NCBI RefSeq assembly: GCF_011044975.1
Contig: NZ_JAAKZV010000021.1
Span: 1 to 60,421 of the forward strand
Direction of reading: 5' to 3'
Origin: Streptomyces coryli
Lineage (GTDB): Bacteria; Actinomycetota; Actinomycetes; Streptomycetales; Streptomycetaceae
DNA length: 60,421 bases
Under the pieces are notes generated by a model. It was not told the DNA's origin and did no database searches. It saw only the letters and a program-made list of their open reading frames with translations. How positions within the stretch are numbered: the stretch's first letter is position 1; every line of letters begins with the position of its first letter. Made by a program: the position numbers and the translations under genes. Positions 55,525 to 60,421 of this stretch are shown in pieces.

Positions 55525-56763
55525 ATGACCGCTGCAACTCCACCCGCACAGTCCCCGACCGAGCGCAGGGTGTCGGCCCGCGTCGGTTCCATCTCCGAGT
55601 CCGCGACGCTGGCCGTCGACGCCAAGGCGAAGGCGCTCAAGGCGGCCGGCCGCCCGGTGATCGGCTTCGGCGCCGGCGAGCCCGACTTCCCCACGCCCGA
55701 CTACATCGTCGAGGCCGCGGTCGAGGCCTGCCGCAACCCGAAGTTCCACCGCTACACCCCCGCCGGCGGGCTGCCCGAGCTCAAGGCCGCGCTCGTGGAG
55801 AAGACGAAGCGCGACTCCGGGTACGAGGTCGAGGCCGCGAACGTCCTCGTCACCAACGGCGGCAAGCAGGCCATCTACCAGGCCTTCGCCGCGATCCTCG
55901 ACCCGGGCGACGAGGTCATCGTCCCGACGCCGTACTGGACCACCTACCCCGAGTCGATCCGGCTGGCCGGCGGCGTCCCCGTGGACGTGGTGGCCGACGA
56001 GACGACCGGCTACCGGGTCACGGTCGAGCAGCTCGAGGCGGCCCGTACGCCCAACACGAAGGTGCTGCTCTTCGTCTCCCCCTCGAACCCGACCGGCGCC
56101 GTGTACAGCCGCGCCCAGGTCGAGGAGATCGGCCGCTGGGCCGCCGAGCACGGGCTGTGGGTGCTGACGGACGAGATCTACGAGCACCTGGTCTACGGAG
56201 ACGCCGAGTTCACCTCGCTGCCGGTGGTCGTGCCCGAGCTGCGCGACAAGTGCATCGTGGTGAACGGCGTGGCCAAGACGTACGCGATGACCGGCTGGCG
56301 GGTCGGCTGGGTGATCGGCCCGAAGGACGTCGTCAAGGCGGCGACGAACCTGCAGTCGCACGCGACGTCGAATGTGTCGAATGTGGCGCAGGCCGCGGCC
56401 ATCGCCGCCGTCTCCGGCGACCTGTCGGCGGTGGCGAAGATGCGCGAGGCCTTCGACCGGCGCCGTAAGACGATCGTGCGGATGCTGAACGAGATCGACG
56501 GCTTCGTCTGCCCGGAGCCGGAGGGCGCCTTCTACGCGTACCCGTCGGTCAAGGGCGTGCTCGGCAAGGAGATCCGCGGGCGGCGTCCGGCCAGCTCGGT
56601 GGAGCTGGCGGAGATCATCCTGGAGGAGGCCGAGGTCGCGGTCGTCCCGGGTGAGGCCTTCGGGACGCCGGGCTATCTGCGGCTGTCGTACGCGCTGGGC
56701 GACGAGGACCTGGTCGAGGGTGTCTCGCGGATCCAGAAGCTGCTGGCGGAAGCGCAGGACTGA
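55525..56763 (+). CDS. Aspartate aminotransferase (class I, PLP-dependent)
   Basis: Transfers the amino group between aspartate or related amino acids and 2-oxoglutarate. The 412-residue protein has [17 protein letters not shown], the PLP-phosphate-binding [28 protein letters not shown], and the PLP lysine in [17 protein letters not shown]. The C-terminal [20 protein letters not shown] carries the substrate-binding arginine. Start 55525 (ATG) is used; an ATG three codons earlier (55516) is possible. No clear ribosome binding site is seen. In the family it could also be an alanine or prephenate transaminase. It stands alone between tRNA-Trp and add. Confidence 0.93.
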   Translation: MTAATPPAQSPTERRVSARVGSISESATLAVDAKAKALKAAGRPVIGFGAGEPDFPTPDYIVEAAVEACRNPKFHRYTPAGGLPELKAALVEKTKRDSGYEVEAANVLVTNGGKQAIYQAFAAILDPGDEVIVPTPYWTTYPESIRLAGGVPVDVVADETTGYRVTVEQLEAARTPNTKVLLFVSPSNPTGAVYSRAQVEEIGRWAAEHGLWVLTDEIYEHLVYGDAEFTSLPVVVPELRDKCIVVNGVAKTYAMTGWRVGWVIGPKDVVKAATNLQSHATSNVSNVAQAAAIAAVSGDLSAVAKMREAFDRRRKTIVRMLNEIDGFVCPEPEGAFYAYPSVKGVLGKEIRGRRPASSVELAEIILEEAEVAVVPGEAFGTPGYLRLSYALGDEDLVEGVSRIQKLLAEAQD

Positions 56764-56864
56764 CTCCCTTTTCCCGGCGGGGGCTTGTCCGGATCTTCTT
56801 TCGGGCAAGCCCCCGTTCAGGGAAGCGGTACCGCGCGGCCCCGCCGGTGCGGCAGGATCTACGG

Positions 56865-57884
56865 ATGGCTCGCGATGTCCATCTGCTCCCTAAAGCCCAT
56901 CTCCACCTGCACTTCACCGGCTCCATGCGCCCCAGCACCCTGCTGGAGCTGGCCGACCGGTACGGCGTCCATCTCCCCGACGCACTGAAGGGCGGCGAGC
57001 CGCCCAGGCTGCGCGCCACCGACGAGCGCGGCTGGTTCCGCTTCCAGCGGCTCTACGACATCGCCCGTTCGTGCCTGCGCACTCCCGAGGACATCCACCG
57101 GCTGCTGCTGGAGTCCGCACAGGAGGACGCCGCCGACGGCTCCGGCTGGCTGGAGATCCAGGTCGACCCGACCTCGTACGCGCCCCGTCTCGGCGGCCTC
57201 ATCCCGGCCCTGGAGACGATCCTCGACTCCGCCGACGACGCCGCGCGGGCGACGGGCGTCGGCATCCGCGTGCTGGTCGCCGCGAACCGCACCAAGCACC
57301 CTCTCGATGCCCGCACCCTGGCGCGACTTGCGGTGCGTTATGCCGACCGCGGGGTCGTCGGCTTCGGGCTGTCGAACGACGAGCGCCGCGGCTTCGCCCG
57401 GGACTTCGACCGGGCCTTTCACATCGCCCGCGAGGGCGGTCTGATCTCCGCGCCGCACGGCGGCGAGCTCACCGGTCCGGCGAGCGTGCGCGACTGCCTC
57501 GACGACCTGGACGCGGCCCGTATCGGCCACGGCATCCGCTCCGCGGAGTCGCCCGCGCTGCTGCGGCGGCTCGCGGACGAGGGGGTGACCTGCGAGGTGT
57601 GCCCGGCGTCGAATGTGGCGCTGGGCGTCTACGACAAGCCGGAGGACGTGCCGCTGCGGACGCTGTGGGAGGCGGGCGTGCCGATGGCGCTGAGCGCCGA
57701 TGACCCGCTGCTGTTCGGGTCGCGGCTGGCGGCGCAATATGCGCTGGTGCGCGAGCATCACGGCTTTACGGACGAGGAGTTGGCGGAGCTGGCGCGGCAG
57801 TCGGTGCGGGGGTCGGTGGCGCCGGAGGATGTGCGCGGGCGGCTGCTGGCGGGGATCGACGAGTGGGTGGCGGCGCCGGCTTAG
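56865..57884 (+). CDS. Adenosine deaminase family protein
   Basis: A 339-residue zinc hydrolase that should remove the 6-amino group of adenosine or a related purine. PKAHLHLHFTGSMRPSTLLE gives the first zinc histidines, SAPHGGELTGPASVRDCLDD the third His and catalytic Glu, IGHGIRSAESP and SNVALGVYDKPEDVPLRTLW follow, and LSADDPLLFG gives the Asp pair. The usual HLDG is HFTG here, a variant seen in a subgroup, so the substrate may not be adenosine itself. It lies 100 bp after the aminotransferase gene, and its end enters a short tandem array. Confidence 0.88.
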   Translation: MARDVHLLPKAHLHLHFTGSMRPSTLLELADRYGVHLPDALKGGEPPRLRATDERGWFRFQRLYDIARSCLRTPEDIHRLLLESAQEDAADGSGWLEIQVDPTSYAPRLGGLIPALETILDSADDAARATGVGIRVLVAANRTKHPLDARTLARLAVRYADRGVVGFGLSNDERRGFARDFDRAFHIAREGGLISAPHGGELTGPASVRDCLDDLDAARIGHGIRSAESPALLRRLADEGVTCEVCPASNVALGVYDKPEDVPLRTLWEAGVPMALSADDPLLFGSRLAAQYALVREHHGFTDEELAELARQSVRGSVAPEDVRGRLLAGIDEWVAAPA

Positions 57885-58001
57885 CGCGGCGGTGGAGCGG
57901 GCGCCGGCGTAGCGCGTCGGTGAGCGGGCCGGCGTAGCGCGTCGGTGAGCGGGCCGGCCTAGCGCGTCGGTGAGCGTGCCGGCCTGGCGCGTCGCTACGG
58001 G
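57875..58001. repeat. Tandem array of about five 25-bp units between convergent stops
   Basis: The unit GCCGGCGTAGCGCGTCGGTG plus AGCGG repeats at about 57875 (26 bp), 57903, 57928, 57953 and, degenerate, 57978. Each of the first four units contains TAG. The first copy supplies the stop of the adenosine deaminase gene. The last copy covers the stop and final codons of the TetR gene on the other strand. Confidence 0.93.
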
Positions 58002-58624
58002 CGGACGGCCTCCCAGGTCGTGCGGGCCACCGCCGGGGCGAAATCGGCCACCGGCTGCACCGTCTCCTCGCCCGAGAAGTGCAGGAAGAACGCCCGCTGG
58101 AAGCACGCCCCCAGCAGCAGCGCGGCGGCCGCGCGCGGGTCGGCGTCGGCGCGGATGCGGCCGCGGGTGCGCTCGGTCTCGAAGTAGCGGGTGAGCACCT
58201 CCACGACCTTGTGCGGCCCGAGGCCGAGCTCGCGCAGGCCGGCCCGGTGCCGTTCCAGCAGCTTGGGTTCGGCGAAGAGGGACGCGGCCATCGGCATCGC
58301 GTCCGCGTAGAAGAGCGATGCCTGGGTCGCGAGCTCGCGCAGGCAGGTCAGGACGTCGCGCTCCCCCGGGTCCGCCGTCAACTCGGCGAGCAGCGGGCCG
58401 ATCTTCGTGGGCAGCCGCTCGGTGAGCACGCGCACGAACAGCTCTTCCTTGTTCGCGAAGTGCTTGTAGAGCGCGGCCTCCGAGCAGCCGGCCTCCTTGG
58501 CGATGGCCTTGGTGGTCGTACGGGCCAGGCCGACGGTGCGCATCAGCTTCTCGGCGGCGTCCAGCAGCCGGTCCGGGGTGCGCCGGCCGGCGCTGCCTGC
58601 GCCGCTTGACGGGTGGGTGAGCAT
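57995..58624 (-). CDS. TetR family transcriptional regulator
   Basis: A 209-residue repressor. The DNA-binding helix-turn-helix is in residues about 17-62: PDRLLDAAEKLMRTVGLART, then TTKAIAKEAGCSEAALYKHF and ANKEELFVRVLTERL. The C-terminal ligand-binding part is helical with several aromatic residues (ASLFYADAMPMAASLFAEPK). It is divergent from an NAD(P)-binding oxidoreductase across 71 bp that carry two copies of a palindromic site, one of which overlaps this gene's start codon. Repression of both genes is the natural inference; the ligand is unknown. Confidence 0.92.
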   Translation of the reverse strand: MLTHPSSGAGSAGRRTPDRLLDAAEKLMRTVGLARTTTKAIAKEAGCSEAALYKHFANKEELFVRVLTERLPTKIGPLLAELTADPGERDVLTCLRELATQASLFYADAMPMAASLFAEPKLLERHRAGLRELGLGPHKVVEVLTRYFETERTRGRIRADADPRAAAALLLGACFQRAFFLHFSGEETVQPVADFAPAVARTTWEAVRP

Positions 58625-58665
58625 TCACTCACCATAGCGGAGTGTGGGGGTGAGTGAATACTCAC
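58617..58665. promoter_or_regulatory. Twin operator for the TetR regulator
   Basis: Two 16-bp palindromes, GTGAGCATTCACTCAC at 58617-58632 and GTGAGTGAATACTCAC at 58650-58665, are 33 bp apart. The second has perfect half-sites GTGAGT and ACTCAC around a four-base centre; the first has one changed base. The first includes the TetR start codon, so autorepression is likely. Confidence 0.8.
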
Positions 58666-58695
58666 CCACCTCTTGCCCGCCCTCTTGGAGGAGAC

Positions 58696-59346
58696 ATGAA
58701 GCTCACCGTTTTCGGCGCCACCGGCGGCGTGGGCCGCGAGGTCGTACGGCAGGCGCTGGACGCCGGCCACGAGGTCACCGCGGTGGTACGGGACGCCACC
58801 CGGCTCGGCGTACCCGAGCATCCGCGGCTCGGCGTCGTCGAGGTGCGGGACGTCACCGACGCCGAGGTGCTGACGGAGTTTGTCGCGGGTCGCGACGCGG
58901 TGATCTCCGCGATCGGCGCCCCCAGCAACGCGGCCGCGAAGGCCGCCCCCATCGCGGGCCCGGCGCTGCGCGCGATCACGACGGCGATGGCGGCGGCGGG
59001 CGTGCGCCGGCTGGCCGCGGTGAGCGCGGCGCCGGTGGGTCCGGTGCCGGAGGGGGAAGGGGTCTTCACGCGCGGCGTGGTGCTGCCGATCGTGCGGTGG
59101 GCGTTCCGGTACGCCTACGTCGACCTGGCGGACATGGAGCGGGTGCTGGCGGCGAGCGATACGGACTGGACGGTGGTCCGGCCGCCGCAGCTCACGGACA
59201 AGGCGCGCACGGGCGCGTACCGGAGCGTCATCGGCGGGAACGTGCGCGGCGGGCGCTCGATCAGCCGCGCGGACGTGGCGGACGCGCTGCTGGCCGCTGT
59301 CGCCGATCCGGCGACGGTGGGACGGGCGGTGGGGGTGGCGGCGTAG
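58696..59346 (+). CDS. NmrA-like NAD(P)-binding oxidoreductase
   Basis: A 216-residue atypical short-chain dehydrogenase. It begins MKLTVFGATGGVGREVVRQA, a Rossmann NAD(P) motif GATGGVG, and continues with RDVTDAEVLTEFVAGRDAVI and the KAAPIAGPALRAITTAMAAA region; the C-terminal part DWTVVRPPQLTDKARTGAYR is typical of NmrA/YwnB-type proteins. The GGAGG six bases before ATG 58696 fixes the start. These proteins act as NAD(P)H-dependent reductases or redox sensors. The divergent TetR gene and operator suggest it is induced by some small molecule. Confidence 0.87.
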   Translation: MKLTVFGATGGVGREVVRQALDAGHEVTAVVRDATRLGVPEHPRLGVVEVRDVTDAEVLTEFVAGRDAVISAIGAPSNAAAKAAPIAGPALRAITTAMAAAGVRRLAAVSAAPVGPVPEGEGVFTRGVVLPIVRWAFRYAYVDLADMERVLAASDTDWTVVRPPQLTDKARTGAYRSVIGGNVRGGRSISRADVADALLAAVADPATVGRAVGVAA

Positions 59347-59382
59347 GGCTTTCTGCCTGCGCTTTTACAGGCTCTCGCGCCT

Positions 59383-60421
59383 TTACAGGCTCACACCCAC
59401 CGTCACCGGCTCGTTCACCAGCGTCACCCCGAAGGCCTCCCGCACGCCGTCCCGCACCTCGCGGGCGAGGGCGAGGAGGTCTTCCGTCGTGGCGGAGCCG
59501 CGGTTGGTGAGGGCGAGGGTGTGCTTGGTGGAGATCCGGGCGGGGCCGGTGCCGTAGCCCTTGGTGAAGCCCGCCTTGTCGATCAGCCAGGCGGCGGAGG
59601 TCTTCACGCGGTCGTCGCCTTCTCCGGCTCCGGCCGGGAAGGCCGGGGGCGGCGGGGCGTCCGGGCCGAGGCGCTCGCGGACGCGGGCGAGGAAGGCCTC
59701 GTACTGCTCCTGCTCCAGGATCGGATTGGTGAAGAACGAGCCCGCCGACCAGGTGTCGTGATCCTCGGGGTCCAGCACCATGCCCTTCCCGGCGCGCAGC
59801 GCGAGGACGGCCTTACGGGCCTCGACGAGGTCGGCGCGCCCGCCCTGCTCGACGCCGAGGCGGCGGGCGGTCTCGGCGTAACCGATGGGCGCGGAACGCC
59901 CGTCGGCGTCCTCGAGCCGGAAGCGGACGCGCAGGACGACGTGCCGGGTGGGGTCGGACTTGAAGCGGCTGTGGCGGTAGGAGAAGCCGCAGTCGGGGTT
60001 GGGGATGGCGACGGTCTCGCCGGCGTGGCGGTCGTACGCGATCACCTCGGTGATGGTGGTGGCGACCTCCTGCCCGTACGCGCCGACATTCTGGATCGGG
60101 GTGGCACCGGCGGAGCCGGGGATCCCGGCGAGGCATTCGACGCCCGCGAGACCGGCGTCGACGGTGCGGGCGACGGCGTCGGACCAGTTCTCGCCGGCGG
60201 CGAGCTCTAGGGCGGTCCCGTCGAGCTCGAATCCGGTGGTGGCGATGCGCAGGGCGGTGCCCTCGAAGCCCTTGTCGGAGATCACGAGATTGGACCCGCC
60301 ACCGATGATGAGCAGCGGCTCGCCGTCGGCGTCGGCCTTGCGAACGACGTCGATGACTTCGTCGTCGGTCGTCGCGGTCACGAGGCGGGCGGCGGGGCCG
60401 CCGAGGCGGAAGGTGGTGAGG
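59383..60421 (-). CDS. murB: UDP-N-acetylenolpyruvoylglucosamine reductase, 5' end outside the window
   Basis: Reduces UDP-GlcNAc-enolpyruvate to UDP-MurNAc, the second step of peptidoglycan precursor synthesis. The frame continues to the window edge without a start: residues LTTFRLGGPAARLVTATTDD run across it, matching the N-terminus of MurB, so only about 10 residues plus the start codon are missing. Motifs are GGGSNLV (FAD), GIPGSAGATPIQNVGAYGQE, YRHSRFKSDPTRHVVLRVRF and the catalytic SAGSFFTNPI. A GTG at 60381 is within the gene and is not the start. It is convergent with the NmrA-like gene, 36 bp apart. Confidence 0.96.
   Translation of the reverse strand, partial: LTTFRLGGPAARLVTATTDDEVIDVVRKADADGEPLLIIGGGSNLVISDKGFEGTALRIATTGFELDGTALELAAGENWSDAVARTVDAGLAGVECLAGIPGSAGATPIQNVGAYGQEVATTITEVIAYDRHAGETVAIPNPDCGFSYRHSRFKSDPTRHVVLRVRFRLEDADGRSAPIGYAETARRLGVEQGGRADLVEARKAVLALRAGKGMVLDPEDHDTWSAGSFFTNPILEQEQYEAFLARVRERLGPDAPPPPAFPAGAGEGDDRVKTSAAWLIDKAGFTKGYGTGPARISTKHTLALTNRGSATTEDLLALAREVRDGVREAFGVTLVNEPVTVGVSL

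Noticed and set aside
60381-60381. GTG at 60381 as the murB start
   Set aside because: Coding sequence with MurB similarity (TFRLGGPAARL) continues beyond it to the window edge.

Overview
The window is about 60 kb of a high-G+C actinobacterial chromosome, almost certainly Streptomycetaceae (Streptomyces or a close relative such as Kitasatospora). The grounds are strong G/C bias at third codon positions, frequent GTG/TTG starts, a TTG-started RpoB of 1161 residues whose sequence and numbering match streptomycete RpoB, N-terminally extended NusG and S9, and the gene order secE-nusG-rplK-rplA / rplJL-rpoBC / str / S10-spc-alpha / rplM-rpsI-glmM-glmS. Most of it is housekeeping DNA. No insertion sequence, integrase, CRISPR array or phage gene was seen.

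Layout, left to right. (1) 1-3.1 kb, minus strand: a META-domain lipoprotein, acpS, glmS and a small acidic protein. (2) 3.2-7.3 kb, plus strand: coaA, a DUF389 membrane protein and a secreted GH20 beta-N-acetylhexosaminidase. (3) 7.3-9.9 kb, minus: glmM, rpsI and rplM. (4) 10-16.7 kb: an accessory segment with an ABC-F ATPase, an anchored membrane protein, a PadR regulator divergent from a carotenoid oxygenase, a GH3 lipoprotein and a possible 37-codon gene. (5) 16.7-34.6 kb, minus: truA, then the alpha, spc and S10 clusters, 29 translation, transcription or secretion genes read right to left from rpsJ to rplQ, including secY, adk, map, infA and rpoA. (6) 35-39.3 kb: tuf, fusA, rpsG, rpsL (str operon). 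(7) 39.6-49.4 kb: a DUF1707/DUF4190 protein, rpoC, rpoB, rplL, rplJ. (8) 49.6-52.4 kb: three tandem LppX/LprG-like lipoproteins between the L10 and L1 operons. (9) 52.6-55.4 kb: rplA, rplK, nusG, secE, tRNA-Trp. (10) 55.5-60.4 kb: an aspartate aminotransferase, adenosine deaminase, a TetR regulator divergent from an NmrA-like oxidoreductase, and murB cut by the window edge.

The genes jointly encode much of the ribosome, the RNA polymerase core, initiation and elongation factors and the Sec channel, with tRNA-Trp and NusG feeding into them. GH20, GlmM, GlmS and MurB belong to amino-sugar and cell-wall precursor supply. Many neighbouring genes overlap by one base (TGATG or TAATG), which suggests translational coupling.

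The most interesting signals are regulatory. A 28-bp element with a dyad occurs, with one mismatch, in the leaders of both the str and S10 operons. The L10 leader has a perfect 11-bp outer stem followed by a terminator-like hairpin. A zinc-type (four-cysteine) S4 gene sits between rpsK and rpoA. Two divergent regulator/enzyme pairs carry duplicated operator-like sites 33 bp apart, and two convergent gene junctions carry short tandem repeats containing stop codons. I did not find a clearly novel multi-gene system.
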